In this document: positions 15,595 through 23,492 of the stretch, piece after piece | Position numbering within the stretch: the first letter of the stretch is position 1 | Layout of the letters: each line of letters starts with the position of its first letter | Assembly (NCBI RefSeq): GCF_000961885.1 | Contig: NZ_JZKH01000029.1 | Span: forward strand, 1-64,000 | Source: Streptomyces rubellomurinus | GTDB taxonomy: Bacteria > Actinomycetota > Actinomycetes > Streptomycetales > Streptomycetaceae | Direction: 5' to 3' | Length of the DNA stretch: 64,000 bases | Notes under the pieces: generated by a model | The model's input: only the letters and a program-made list of their open reading frames with translations | Told to the model about the DNA's origin: nothing | Databases searched by the model: none | Program-made: the position numbers and the translations under genes

Positions 15595-18273
15595 TCACAG
15601 CGCCTTGCGGCGCTGCAGCCAGGTCATCGCCGCCCAGCCCGGCAGCACCGGAAGGATCAGCGTCAGCAGTCGGAACAGCGCCACCGCCGCCAGCGCGCCG
15701 CCCTCCTCCATCGACGCGGTCTGCTCCAGCAGCCCGGTCAGCATCGTGTCCACCGCGCCGGCCCCGCCCGGGGTCGGCGCCATGCTGCCCACCGAGTTCC
15801 CGACCAGGAACACCACGGCCACCGAGGCGAACGACGGCTCCCGGCCGATCGCCCGGACACAGCAGTACAGGCAGGCGATCAGGCACAGCGACACCAGCAG
15901 CTGCCCGGCCACGCCGACCGCCAGCCGTCGGGGGTTGCGCAGCAGGTCCAGCATCCGCGGCAGCACCTCGGCGGTCAGCGGCCGCAGCCGTGCCGCCAGC
16001 CACCGCCGGGCCGCCGGGACCGCCCAGGCGACCGCCAGCAGCGCCGCCGCCACAGCCAGGCCGGTCACCACGATCGGCAGCGGGTCCGACTCGGCGTTGC
16101 CCGGCTCGAAGTCCAACAGGTAGGCGAACGCGCCCAGTTGCAGCATGTGCAGGGCCAGCCCGATCAGGTTCCCCACCCCGACGCTGGACAGCGCCTGCGC
16201 GGTCGGGATCCCGGCCTTCTGCAGCAGTCGGGTGTTCAGCGCGATCCCGCCGACGCCGCCGGGTGACACCAGCTTCACGAACGACCCGGCCACCTGCGCC
16301 AGCACCACGTTGCGGAAGTCCAGCCGCTCCGGCACGAACCCGACGAACCCCATCCCCGCCGCCACGTGGCTCGCCGCCGCCGCGGCCAGCGCCAGCACCA
16401 GCCACCACGGTTCGGCGTTCGCCACCGCCGAGATCGGATTGTCCTCCGCCGCGAACAGCTGCGGTATCAGCAGCCACCCGGCCACCACCCCGCCCACCAC
16501 GGCCAGCAGCGTCCGGGGCCGCAGCCGCTCCAGTTTCACCGGCCGCTCCGGCGTCACCGCCCGCCCCCGCAGCACCTCCGCCCGGATCTCCTCCACCAGC
16601 CCGCCGGCCGTGGCCGTTCCCCCGGCGGTGCCGCTCTCCTGCTCCGGCCGCTGCGCCTGCTGCGACTCCGCCGCCTGCTCCGACTGGTCCGCCTGCTCCG
16701 GCACCGGCTTGTGGTGCTTGAGGGCGTGGCGGGTGGTGCGGGCGAGGGCGATGGGCTGGAGGAGGGGGAGGGCGGCGACGACCGGGTCGGGGCCGAGGAC
16801 GGCGATCGCGGTGGCGACGGCGCGGGCGGCGCCGGCGCGCAGGGCCAGGGTGGTGAGGAGCTGGACGAGGTCGCAGCGGAGGACGAGTTCGCTGGCCGCG
16901 ATGTCGCCGTCCGCGAAGTCGACCAGGTGGACGGCGCCGGTCCCGTCGATCAGCAGGGAGGTGGGGACGAGCGCCCGGTGGGCGATCTCGCGGCGCTGCA
17001 GCAGGGCGAGCTGCCGCCAGGCGTCGGCGAGCAGTTCGTCGGTGATCTCCTCGTCGGCGAGCCGGTCGAGGGTGCGGCCGTCGAGGTGTTCGTAGGCGAT
17101 GAGCGCGGTGTCCGGGCCGAGGCCGGCGGTGGCGGCGATGTGCCGGGTGCGGACGCCCGCGGCGAGGGCCGCGTAGGTGACCAGGGCCTCGTGTTCCAGG
17201 CCGGTGCGGGGCGAGCGCAGGGCGCGCGGGTGCGGCGCGGTGCGCAACCGCAGACGGCGCCAGGCGCGCTGGAGGGCGGCGGCGGTGACGGCCTGCCGGT
17301 CGAGGAGCTGGAGGTCGAGGTCGGGCCGGTCGTCGGCCTGCCGGACGTGGTAGCGGTCGGGCCCGGCGGGCTGGGCCTCGACGGGCCGCAGCCCGCTGTC
17401 CCGCAGGGTGCGCAGGATCTCGCCGGGGCGGGGCCGCGGGTCCGGGGTGCCGACCGCGTACAGGGTGCCGTGCGCGCCGGTCCAGCCGAGCAGCAGGCCG
17501 AGCAGCAGCGCGGTGGGGGTGGCGTAGCCGCCGGCCAGCCCGGCGAGGCCGTTGAGCGCGAGGAGGGCCCAGGGCAGCCGGCGTTCGCGGCTGCCGGAGG
17601 CGGTCATGAAGGCGAGGACGGGCGCGAGGTAGCCGTACACGGGCTCGGTGTGGCCGAGCGTGCCGGGTGTCGGCTGGGTGAGCGCGTCGAGCATCGAGGC
17701 GGGGGCGCGGGTTTCGCACCACAGGTTGAGGGCGAGGGTGGCGCCGTACGCGAGGACGGCGGCGAGCAGTCCGTCCGAGACCTGGTGGAGGGCGCGGCGC
17801 CGGTCGGGGCCGAACAGGCGGCGGACGGCGAGGCCGACCGGGAGCAGCAGGACGGCGGCGGTGCTGAGGCCACCGGCGAGCTGGGCCAGCGGGCGGGGGA
17901 CCAGTGCGGCGACGCCGGCGACGTCGTCGGCGAAGCCGCCGGTGGTGGCGCGGGCGTACTCGGCGAGGAGGAGGGTGAGGGCGATCGCGGTCAGGCCGGT
18001 GAGCAGCCGGATGAGGGCGACGGGCTGCCGGACGCGGTCGGTGCCGGGCAGCACCCGGGCGGCCCGGTACCGCCCGGAGGCGGCCTGCCCGCTCCCGGCC
18101 GGTCCGTTCCCGGTCTGCCCGTTCTCGCCCTGCCCGCTCCCGGCGGGTCCGTCCCCGCCCTGCCCGGCTCGGCGCTGTTCGGGTATGCCGCCCGCGCCAC
18201 CCGCCCCGGTGGGTGCGCTGCCGCCCCCGCCGTCGCCGCTCGTTCTCCCCGTCACGATCGTCACGGACGGCAT
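15595..18273 (-). CDS. Large membrane protein: membrane region, degenerate kinase-like domain, LPG-synthase-type TM domain
   Basis: 892 residues. A Gly/Ser/Gln-rich cytosolic leader (~1-75), six to seven hydrophobic segments (~80-260), a soluble kinase-like domain (~290-520), a Gln/Glu-rich linker (~530-560) and a second membrane domain (~560-885) of about eight segments. The last carries GSFVKLVSPGGVGGIALNTR and the MAPTPGGAGAVD motif of the lysylphosphatidylglycerol-synthase transmembrane family (UPF0104). In the kinase-like part the HRD-equivalent reads IAHRALVPTSLL and the DFG-equivalent VDFADG, so the catalytic Asp is missing and it is probably a pseudokinase. Start ATG (MPSVTIVTG) replaces a longer open frame without conservation. 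Codon choice changes sharply near 16.7 kb. May flip or sense lipids; function unproven. Confidence 0.82.
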   Translation of the reverse strand: MPSVTIVTGRTSGDGGGGSAPTGAGGAGGIPEQRRAGQGGDGPAGSGQGENGQTGNGPAGSGQAASGRYRAARVLPGTDRVRQPVALIRLLTGLTAIALTLLLAEYARATTGGFADDVAGVAALVPRPLAQLAGGLSTAAVLLLPVGLAVRRLFGPDRRRALHQVSDGLLAAVLAYGATLALNLWCETRAPASMLDALTQPTPGTLGHTEPVYGYLAPVLAFMTASGSRERRLPWALLALNGLAGLAGGYATPTALLLGLLLGWTGAHGTLYAVGTPDPRPRPGEILRTLRDSGLRPVEAQPAGPDRYHVRQADDRPDLDLQLLDRQAVTAAALQRAWRRLRLRTAPHPRALRSPRTGLEHEALVTYAALAAGVRTRHIAATAGLGPDTALIAYEHLDGRTLDRLADEEITDELLADAWRQLALLQRREIAHRALVPTSLLIDGTGAVHLVDFADGDIAASELVLRCDLVQLLTTLALRAGAARAVATAIAVLGPDPVVAALPLLQPIALARTTRHALKHHKPVPEQADQSEQAAESQQAQRPEQESGTAGGTATAGGLVEEIRAEVLRGRAVTPERPVKLERLRPRTLLAVVGGVVAGWLLIPQLFAAEDNPISAVANAEPWWLVLALAAAAASHVAAGMGFVGFVPERLDFRNVVLAQVAGSFVKLVSPGGVGGIALNTRLLQKAGIPTAQALSSVGVGNLIGLALHMLQLGAFAYLLDFEPGNAESDPLPIVVTGLAVAAALLAVAWAVPAARRWLAARLRPLTAEVLPRMLDLLRNPRRLAVGVAGQLLVSLCLIACLYCCVRAIGREPSFASVAVVFLVGNSVGSMAPTPGGAGAVDTMLTGLLEQTASMEEGGALAAVALFRLLTLILPVLPGWAAMTWLQRRKAL

Positions 18274-18383
18274 GCTCCCACGCCGTCCGTGGACGAGGTG
18301 TCCGGGCGGTGGACGACCGCGCCCGCTCTCGGGGCCGGGCCGGCGCTGAGCGTGTCGCGGGCGGGCCCGACCGGGGCCGTCAC

Positions 18384-18389
18384 TACCCT
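18384..18389 (+). promoter_or_regulatory. -10 box for leaderless zinc-finger gene
   Basis: TACCCT with 8 nt before the ATG. Confidence 0.42.
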
Positions 18390-18397
18390 CGACGACC

Positions 18398-18664
18398 ATG
18401 AGCGCCTGCGAAGACCTCGCCGCGGCCCCCCGGGAGATCGCGCCGCTTCCGCCCGTCGACGGCTGCGCCGACTGCCTGGCCGAGGGCCGCCGGGACTGGG
18501 TGCACCTGCGGATCTGCCTGGACTGCGGCCACATCGGCTGCTGCGACTTCTCGCCGCGGCGGCACGCCACCGCGCACTTCCACGATTCCTCGCACCCGGT
18601 GATCCGCTCGTTCGAGCCGGGGGAGGACTGGCGCTGGTGCTACGTCCACGAGGTCATGGGCTGA
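18398..18664 (+). CDS. UBP-type zinc-finger protein
   Basis: An 88-residue protein made of one zf-UBP domain. Ligands are visible: CADC near residues 24-27, CLDCGHIGCC near 40-49, the HATAHFHDSSHPV His cluster and the closing CYVHE. In eukaryotes this fold binds the C-terminus of ubiquitin; in Streptomyces, which lacks ubiquitin, such stand-alone UBP proteins have no settled role. Divergent from the large membrane protein across about 125 bp. Confidence 0.93.
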   Translation: MSACEDLAAAPREIAPLPPVDGCADCLAEGRRDWVHLRICLDCGHIGCCDFSPRRHATAHFHDSSHPVIRSFEPGEDWRWCYVHEVMG

Positions 18665-18729
18665 GTCACGGGCCGGGCGCACCGGCCGGCCCGGCTCGGC
18701 TCGGCTCCCCGGTGGCACGGGCCCCCAGG

Positions 18730-18744
18730 CCGGATAAAATCCGG
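18730..18744 (+). promoter_or_regulatory. 15-bp palindrome over a TAAAAT -10 box
   Basis: CCGGATAAAATCCGG: CCGGAT arms with an AAA centre. The internal TAAAAT is a strong -10-like hexamer in GC-rich DNA. Probable operator/promoter of the small gene downstream. Confidence 0.5.
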
Positions 18745-18809
18745 ACATAACGCCCGTGCGGGCCCTCCGGCCGACATCCGTCCGGTCGGTGGCCGCCGAA
18801 GGGAGGCCG

Positions 18810-19085
18810 ATGATGACCAAGCGATCACCGGGCAGCACCGCCAAGCTCCGCCAGGGCACCCAGGAGCTGCTGGAACGCCGGGGCATGGCGAGCGCGCCCA
18901 CCCGGCTCGGACCGACGCCGCAGGCCGGATCCATGTCCTCCGCCACCGCCGGGTACGGCGCCGGCGGCGCCTTCCGCCACGGCGGGCGCGACGCGGCGAC
19001 GGCGGCGATGCACTCCGCCCCGGCGATGCACGCCGAGCTCAAGGGGCACCGGCACCGCGGCGCGGAGAAGCACTCGGCGCACTGA
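18810..19085 (+). CDS. Small hypothetical protein (His/Ala-rich)
   Basis: About 91 residues, starting MMTKRSPGSTAKLRQG with a GGGAGG ribosome site; the first or second of two adjacent ATG codons could be used. Basic N-terminus, then Gly/Ala/Met-rich stretch and a His-rich C-terminal tail (HSAPAMHAELKGHRHRGAEK). No membrane segment. The His clusters could bind metal, but this is inference. Family not recognised. Confidence 0.55.
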   Translation: MMTKRSPGSTAKLRQGTQELLERRGMASAPTRLGPTPQAGSMSSATAGYGAGGAFRHGGRDAATAAMHSAPAMHAELKGHRHRGAEKHSAH

Positions 19086-19112
19086 GCGCCGCGTCGTCCG
19101 GGGTTCCCTCTC

Positions 19113-19144
19113 GGGGCGGGCGCCGGAACCTCCGGGCCCGCCCC
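19113..19144 (+). terminator. Hairpin after small His-rich gene
   Basis: GGGGCGGGC and GCCCGCCCC arms with a 14-nt loop, about 30 nt past the stop codon. Confidence 0.5.
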
Positions 19145-19197
19145 TGACGCGTGTTCAGGCGCCCGGGCCGGGCGGCCCCGAGGGACGGTCCGGGCGA

Positions 19198-19220
19198 TTG
19201 TCGGAGGTGTCCGCTAGGTT
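19198..19220 (+). promoter_or_regulatory. DNA-damage-type promoter (near match) before ECF sigma gene
   Basis: TTGTCGGAG, 8 nt, TAGGTT. One mismatch (A for T) to the PafBC/RecA-independent motif TTGTCRGTG-N8-TAnnnT. Lies about 75 nt before the start. Confidence 0.42.
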
Positions 19221-19293
19221 CGTCGCGATCACCGGCACAGGGCCCGTTGATCAGCGCAGGGCACAGGGCACGGCAGGACGTTGGGGGCGCACC

Positions 19294-20271
19294 ATGGCCG
19301 ATGTGATCGCGGAGGAGCCGGTCGAGGTCCGGATCGAGCGGCACCGCACCGAGTTGACGGGCTACTGCTACCGCATGCTCGGCTCGGTCTTCGAGGCCGA
19401 GGACGCGGTGCAGGAGACGATGGTCCGCGCCTGGCGCGGCTACCAGGGCTTCGAGGGCCGGGCCGCGCTGCGCTCCTGGCTGTACCGGATCGCCACCAAC
19501 GTCTGCCTGGACGCGTTGAACGGCCGCAACAACCGGGCCCGTCCGATGGACCTCGCCGGTCCGGTGACGGTGGCCACGGCGAGCGACACCCAGCTGCCCG
19601 AGGTCACCTGGATCGGTCCGGCGCCGGACGGCCGGGTGCTCCCCGAGACGGGGGACCCGGCCGAGGTGGCGGCGCAGCGCGAGTCGGTGAAGCTGGCCTT
19701 CGTCGCCGCGCTGCAGCGCCTGGCGCCCCGGCAGCGGGCGGTGCTGATCCTGCGCGAGGTGCTCGGCTGGAAGGCGGCCGAGGCGGCCGAACTGCTCGGC
19801 GTCACGGTGGCCTCGGTCAACAGCGCGCTGCAGCGGGCCCGGGCCGTACTGGCCGCCGACGACTCGGCCGCGCGGCCCCCGCAGCCGCTGGACGCCGACC
19901 ACCGCGCCCTGCTGGACCGCTACGTCACGGCCTTCGAGGCCTACGACATGGACGGCCTGGCGGCGCTGCTGCACGAGGACGTCACGCTCAACATGCCGCC
20001 GTTCTCGATGTGGCTGCGCGGCCGGGGCGAGATCCGGGACTGGATGCTGGGCCCGGGCCACGGCTGCCGGGGCTCGCGACTGGTGCCGGTGACGGCCAAC
20101 GGCGGCCCGGCGTTCGGCCAGTACCGGCCGAGCCCGGCGGGCGGGCACGAGCCGTGGGCGCTGATCGTGCCGGAGGTGTCAGGGGGCCGGATCACCGGGC
20201 TCACCAACTTCCTCGACACCGACGTGCTCTTCCCGCTGTTCGGCCTCCCGCCCCGGCTGGACGCGGAGTAG
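19294..20271 (+). CDS. ECF sigma factor with SnoaL-like C-terminal domain
   Basis: 325 residues. Sigma region 2 (YCYRMLGSVFEAEDAVQETM, then RAWRGYQGFEG and RSWLYRIATNVCLD) occupies ~20-95; region 4 (LPRQRAVL-like APRQRAVLILREVLGWKAAE and SVNSALQRARAVL) ~145-200; a SnoaL/NTF2-like domain fills 215-325. This matches the TIGR02960 (SigX5) group, where the C-terminal domain replaces a separate anti-sigma factor in controlling activity. ATG chosen over upstream starts because the -10 box lies between them. No anti-sigma gene is adjacent; a STAS protein gene overlaps its 3' end on the other strand. Confidence 0.92.
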   Translation: MADVIAEEPVEVRIERHRTELTGYCYRMLGSVFEAEDAVQETMVRAWRGYQGFEGRAALRSWLYRIATNVCLDALNGRNNRARPMDLAGPVTVATASDTQLPEVTWIGPAPDGRVLPETGDPAEVAAQRESVKLAFVAALQRLAPRQRAVLILREVLGWKAAEAAELLGVTVASVNSALQRARAVLAADDSAARPPQPLDADHRALLDRYVTAFEAYDMDGLAALLHEDVTLNMPPFSMWLRGRGEIRDWMLGPGHGCRGSRLVPVTANGGPAFGQYRPSPAGGHEPWALIVPEVSGGRITGLTNFLDTDVLFPLFGLPPRLDAE

Positions 20272-20535
20272 CCGGGTGTCGGGCCGCGACACGTCGAGCA
20301 TCCCCGCCAGCGCCGGCGGGTCGGCCGCGCCCGGCAGCAGCGCCGCGAGGCCGCTGAACGCGAGCAGTTCGCGCAGCGGCCCGTCCGCGTTCAGCAGCAC
20401 CACGCCCACACCGTGCCGCCCGGCGGCCAGCCGCAGCCGGGCGAGCGCGTCGACGACGGCCAGGTCGGGGGCGGTGAGGGCGCCCAGGTCGCAGGTGAGC
20501 ACGGGGGCGGTCGCGGTGTGGCGGTCGAGGTCCAT
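20179..20535 (-). CDS. STAS-domain protein overlapping the sigma-factor gene
   Basis: 118 residues. The first ~75 match an anti-sigma-factor-antagonist STAS fold: VLTCDLGALTAPDLAVVDAL, the conserved Asn/Asp position before LRELLAFSGLAALLP, but without the usual DSS/T phospho-Ser motif. The last ~28 codons are antisense to the end of the ECF sigma gene and read REAEQREEHVGVEEV. The start (ATG) follows a 250-bp gap shared with the SRPBCC gene. The 93-bp convergent overlap means mRNAs of the two genes are complementary over that length. Real coding is supported by STAS pattern; partner kinase unknown. Confidence 0.68.
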   Translation of the reverse strand: MDLDRHTATAPVLTCDLGALTAPDLAVVDALARLRLAAGRHGVGVVLLNADGPLRELLAFSGLAALLPGAADPPALAGMLDVSRPDTRLLRVQPGREAEQREEHVGVEEVGEPGDPAP

Positions 20536-20579
20536 GCGGTGTGGACCGTCCGCGCGGCCCGGGCTCATCGCTCCCGGCG

Positions 20580-20640
20580 GAATCGGCCGGGATGGGCCGG
20601 GATCCCGACCGGATCCGGCCGGGATCCGCCGCGCATGCGG
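20580..20640. repeat. GGGATCC-rich direct and inverted repeats
   Basis: CGGCCGGGAT and GGATCC units repeated between the STAS and SRPBCC starts, then an A-rich AAAAAAA run near 20680. Likely promoter region; no gene seen. Confidence 0.45.
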
Positions 20641-20786
20641 CCCGGGGGAACCGGTCGGAAAACACCTCGGCGGGCAGCGGAAAAAAATCGGCGCGGAGCG
20701 ATGAGTTTCGACCCGGCACCCGGTCTACCCCTGTGAAAGCGCGCCACCGAGGGCGCCCCACCCGAGCGAGGACGGACGGACACCAC

Positions 20787-21224
20787 ATGACCGAGAACCT
20801 GGGCGAGCTGACCATCACCCGCGAGCTGCCGGCCGGCCCGGACGCGGTGTTCCGCGCCTACGTCGAGCCCGAGCAGTTCGTCCGCTTCTGGGGCCCGGTC
20901 GGCACCCACGTGGAGCTGGACACGGTGACCATCGAGCCGAAGGTGGGCGGCCGTTACGACAGCACGATGACCATCGACGCGACCGGCGACACCTTCCCGC
21001 TGCGCAGCACGATCACCGCGTTCGTCCCCGGCGAGCTGCTCGTGATCCGGGAGGAGGGCGTCGGCATGAGCTCCAGCCTGGCCTTCAAGGACCTCGGCGA
21101 CGGCCGCACCGAGGTCGTCCTGCACCAGACCGACGTGCCCGAGATGTTCCGCGGGCCGGAGGCCGAGGCGGGCATGAACTCCAGCTTCGACCGCCTGGTC
21201 GAGCACCTGTCCGCCCAGCGCTGA
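20787..21224 (+). CDS. SRPBCC/AHSA1-family protein
   Basis: 145 residues with the START-like helix-grip fold pattern of AHSA1 proteins: ELTITRELPAGPDAVFRAYVEPEQFVRFWGP at the N-terminus, a central strand set with GGRY and a final amphipathic helix GMNSSFDRLVEHL. Such proteins bind small hydrophobic ligands; some modulate stress responses, but function is not fixed by sequence. ATG is the first start after the gap. Stand-alone gene, followed by a NUDIX gene. Confidence 0.88.
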   Translation: MTENLGELTITRELPAGPDAVFRAYVEPEQFVRFWGPVGTHVELDTVTIEPKVGGRYDSTMTIDATGDTFPLRSTITAFVPGELLVIREEGVGMSSSLAFKDLGDGRTEVVLHQTDVPEMFRGPEAEAGMNSSFDRLVEHLSAQR

Positions 21225-21318
21225 CCGGGCCGGACGGTGCCCCCGGGTGCGGCCGACCGGCCGTGCCCGGTGGCAGAGTTGGGGCCACCTGTACCCGCCC
21301 CGCCCCAGGAGGTCCGCC

Positions 21319-21816
21319 GTGACGGCCGAGCCCGAGCCCCTGAAGTCCCGTGAGGAATGGCTGGCGTCGCTGCCCCGGATCTACGCGGCGGCCGGCTGCC
21401 TGCTGCGGGACGCGTCCGGCCGGATCCTGATCGTGAAGGCCGGCTACCGCGAGCACTGGCAGTTCCCGGGCGGGACGATCGACCTCGGTGAGGGCCCGGT
21501 CGAGTGCGCCGTACGGGAGTTGGAGGAGGAGACCGGCATCGTCCAGGAGGCCGGCGAGCTGCTGGCGATCTCCTGGACCCACCCCTCGCCCGAACTGGAC
21601 CACCCCGCCCAGCACTTCCTGTTCGCGTTCGGCACCGTCCCGGACGGCACCCCCGTGACCGTCCCGGCCGGTGAACTGGACGCGTACCGCTGGGCCGGCG
21701 TCGAGGAGGCGCTGGACCTGCTCGGCCCGGCCCGCTCGCTCCGGCTGCGCGCCGCGCTGGAGGCGGAGGCGGACGGCCGGGTGCGGATCTTCTCCACTCC
21801 GATCTCCGGCTTCTGA
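21319..21816 (+). CDS. NUDIX hydrolase
   Basis: 165 residues. The Nudix box GGTIDLGEGPVECAVRELEE continuing to ETGI is intact, with the metal-binding REXXEE glutamates. These enzymes cleave nucleoside diphosphates linked to another group, often removing damaged nucleotides; substrate unknown. Start GTG has an AGGAGG ribosome site about 7 nt before it. Ends before a bidirectional terminator shared with the Clp_N gene. Confidence 0.93.
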   Translation: MTAEPEPLKSREEWLASLPRIYAAAGCLLRDASGRILIVKAGYREHWQFPGGTIDLGEGPVECAVRELEEETGIVQEAGELLAISWTHPSPELDHPAQHFLFAFGTVPDGTPVTVPAGELDAYRWAGVEEALDLLGPARSLRLRAALEAEADGRVRIFSTPISGF

Positions 21817-21857
21817 GCGGCGGCTGCGGCTGGCTGGGCGGCGCCCCAGCGGCGTGA

Positions 21858-21891
21858 CCGGCCCCGGGCGGGATCCTTCGCCCGGGGCCGG
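21858..21891. terminator. Bidirectional terminator between NUDIX and Clp_N genes
   Basis: 13-bp perfect stem (CCGGCCCCGGGCG and complement) with an 8-nt loop between convergent genes. Confidence 0.75.
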
Positions 21892-21903
21892 CCGCCTCCG
21901 CTG

Positions 21904-22656
21904 CTACGACTGGTCGCCGCCCCGGGTGGCGGCGACGAGGGCGGCGACGGCCTCGGCGACGAAGGTCTCGGCCTCGGGCTTGTCGACCTTCAGCCCGGTC
22001 AGCACGCCGTCGCCGTTCTCCAGCTCCAGCAGCGCGAGCAGGATGTGCTCGGTGCCGATGTAGTTGTGCCCGAGCCGGAGCGCCTCGCGGAAGGTCAGCT
22101 CCAGCGCCTTCTTCCCCCGCGCGTCGTACGGGATGAGCGCCGGCACGGTCTCGACGGCGGCCGGCAGGGCCGCGGCGACGGCCGTCCGGACGGCCTCCGG
22201 GGTGACGCCCTGGGCGGCGAGGGCCTTGACGGCGATGCCCTCCGGTTCGGCGAGCAGCCCGACCAGCAGGTGCTCGGCGGTGATCTCGGCGTTGCCGGCG
22301 GCCCGGGCCTCCTCCTGGGAGGCCATGACGACGTTGCGGGCCCGGGGGGTGAACCGGCTGAAGCCCTGGCTGGGGTCCAGGTCGTTCGGGGTGCCCGGGT
22401 CCTTGGGGACGAAGCGCTTCTGGGCGGCCTGCTTGGTGACGCCCATGCTGCGGCCGATGTCGGTCCAGGAGGCGCCGGAGCGCCGGGCCTGGTCGACGAA
22501 GTGGCCGATCAGGTGGTCGGCGAGTTCGCCGAGGTGGTCGGCGGCGATGACCGCGTCGGACAGCTGGTCGAGCGCGTCGGCGTGGACCTTCTTGATCGCG
22601 GCGATCAGGTCGTCGAGGCGCAGCGGGGTGGCGGAGGGAACGACGGGATTCTCCAT
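21904..22656 (-). CDS. Clp N-terminal-domain protein with HTH (ClpC-N-like regulator)
   Basis: 250 residues. N-terminal ~90 residues carry an HTH (ASWTDIGRSMGVTKQAAQKRF, residues ~62-82), followed by two Clp_N repeats: SRFTPRARNVVMASQEEARAAG ... ITAEHLLVGLL (~100-135) and ELTFREALRLGHNYIGTEHILLALL (~188-212). Clp_N modules in ClpC bind adaptor or tagged substrates; no AAA+ ATPase follows here, so it cannot unfold by itself. The HTH and palindromic promoter suggest an autoregulator that could read a Clp substrate or adaptor signal. Start ATG is leaderless: -10-like TACGGT ends 6 nt upstream. Confidence 0.9.
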   Translation of the reverse strand: MENPVVPSATPLRLDDLIAAIKKVHADALDQLSDAVIAADHLGELADHLIGHFVDQARRSGASWTDIGRSMGVTKQAAQKRFVPKDPGTPNDLDPSQGFSRFTPRARNVVMASQEEARAAGNAEITAEHLLVGLLAEPEGIAVKALAAQGVTPEAVRTAVAAALPAAVETVPALIPYDARGKKALELTFREALRLGHNYIGTEHILLALLELENGDGVLTGLKVDKPEAETFVAEAVAALVAATRGGDQS

Positions 22657-22660
22657 GCGT

Positions 22661-22704
22661 CAACCGTAGGTTGTCGATCCGAGGATCGTCAACCATCGGT
22701 TGAC
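22661..22704 (-). promoter_or_regulatory. Triple-palindrome promoter of the Clp_N-HTH gene
   Basis: Three adjacent inverted repeats: CAACC-GTA-GGTTG (22661-22673), CGATCC-GA-GGATCG (22675-22688) and GTCAACC-ATC-GGTTGAC (22688-22704). On the minus strand the third contains a -35-like TTGACG and the first a -10-like TACGGT, 18 nt apart, with TACGGT 6 nt before the ATG. Strong candidate autoregulatory operator. Confidence 0.6.
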
Positions 22705-22751
22705 GTTACTGGAGGGTAGTCCCGCCGGACGTCCTGCTTGCCCCCGGCGTC

Positions 22752-23492
22752 CTACGCGTCCGGCAGCAGTCGCGCCCGGACGGCCGCGAGCTCGGCGGGC
22801 GTGTTCCCGGCGGCGAGCAGGTAGCGGGCCGGGTCGAAGCCGTCCAGGGCCGAGCCCAGGGCCGCCCCGGCGGTGGTGCCGGCCTCGGCGAGCGCCGCGT
22901 CGATCCGGCGGTACGGGTCCCGCAGGCCGAGCATCGTGTACAGCGGGCGGACGTTCGGCTCGCTCAGCAGGTAGTCCTCGACGATCGCGTCCCGGTCGAC
23001 CCCGGCCAGGGCGAGCAGCAGTGCGGCGGCCAGGCCGGTGCGGTCGCGGCCGGCGCCGCAGTGCACCACCAGGCCGCCGGGGCGGGCCGCGGCGATCGCG
23101 GAGACCAGCGCGGCGGCGGCGTGCGGGCAGTGCTCCAGGTAGGGGCGGAAGGCGAGCGGGGTGCCGTCCAGGTGGCCGTGCGCCTCCCACCAGGCGGGGC
23201 CGGCCAGCTCGTCCAGCGGGACGCGGATCAGCTCGACGTCCTCGGGGAGCGGCAGCAGCGGCTTGTGCTCGGCGGCGTCACGCAGGTCGACGACGGTGCG
23301 GATGCCGTGGTCCAGCAGGGCCTCCCGGCCCTCGGCGGTGAGGCGGTCCAGGTTGTCCGCCCGGACGATCGCGCCCCGGGCGGTGGGTCGGCCGATGGCG
23401 GTGGGCAGTCCGCCCAGGTCCCGGACGTTCAGGCAGCCGTCCCAGACGAGGGTGCGGTCCTCGATGGTGGTGGGCGTGCTCGTCCGAATCAT
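22752..23492 (-). CDS. Tyrosine/serine protein phosphatase (DSP-like)
   Basis: 246 residues. Catalytic P-loop HCGAGRDRTG (HCX5R) is near residues 153-162 and a general-acid-type Asp lies upstream in DLRDAAEH. The layout is that of the bacterial Y_phosphatase3 family, which can act on phospho-Tyr/Ser or phosphoinositides. Start ATG follows MIRTSTPTTIEDR. A 95-bp gap separates it from the downstream Clp_N promoter. Substrate unknown; a Ser/Thr kinase is encoded about 4 kb away but no link is shown. Confidence 0.9.
   Translation of the reverse strand: MIRTSTPTTIEDRTLVWDGCLNVRDLGGLPTAIGRPTARGAIVRADNLDRLTAEGREALLDHGIRTVVDLRDAAEHKPLLPLPEDVELIRVPLDELAGPAWWEAHGHLDGTPLAFRPYLEHCPHAAAALVSAIAAARPGGLVVHCGAGRDRTGLAAALLLALAGVDRDAIVEDYLLSEPNVRPLYTMLGLRDPYRRIDAALAEAGTTAGAALGSALDGFDPARYLLAAGNTPAELAAVRARLLPDA

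Noticed and set aside
16366..18750. 794-codon plus-strand frame
   Set aside because: Antisense to the large membrane protein, whose membrane and kinase-like motifs are clear on the minus strand.
19198..19293. Upstream start for the ECF sigma gene (TTG at 19198)
   Set aside because: It coincides with the -35-like TTGTCGGAG element and precedes the -10 box; the 32 extra residues lack sigma pattern.
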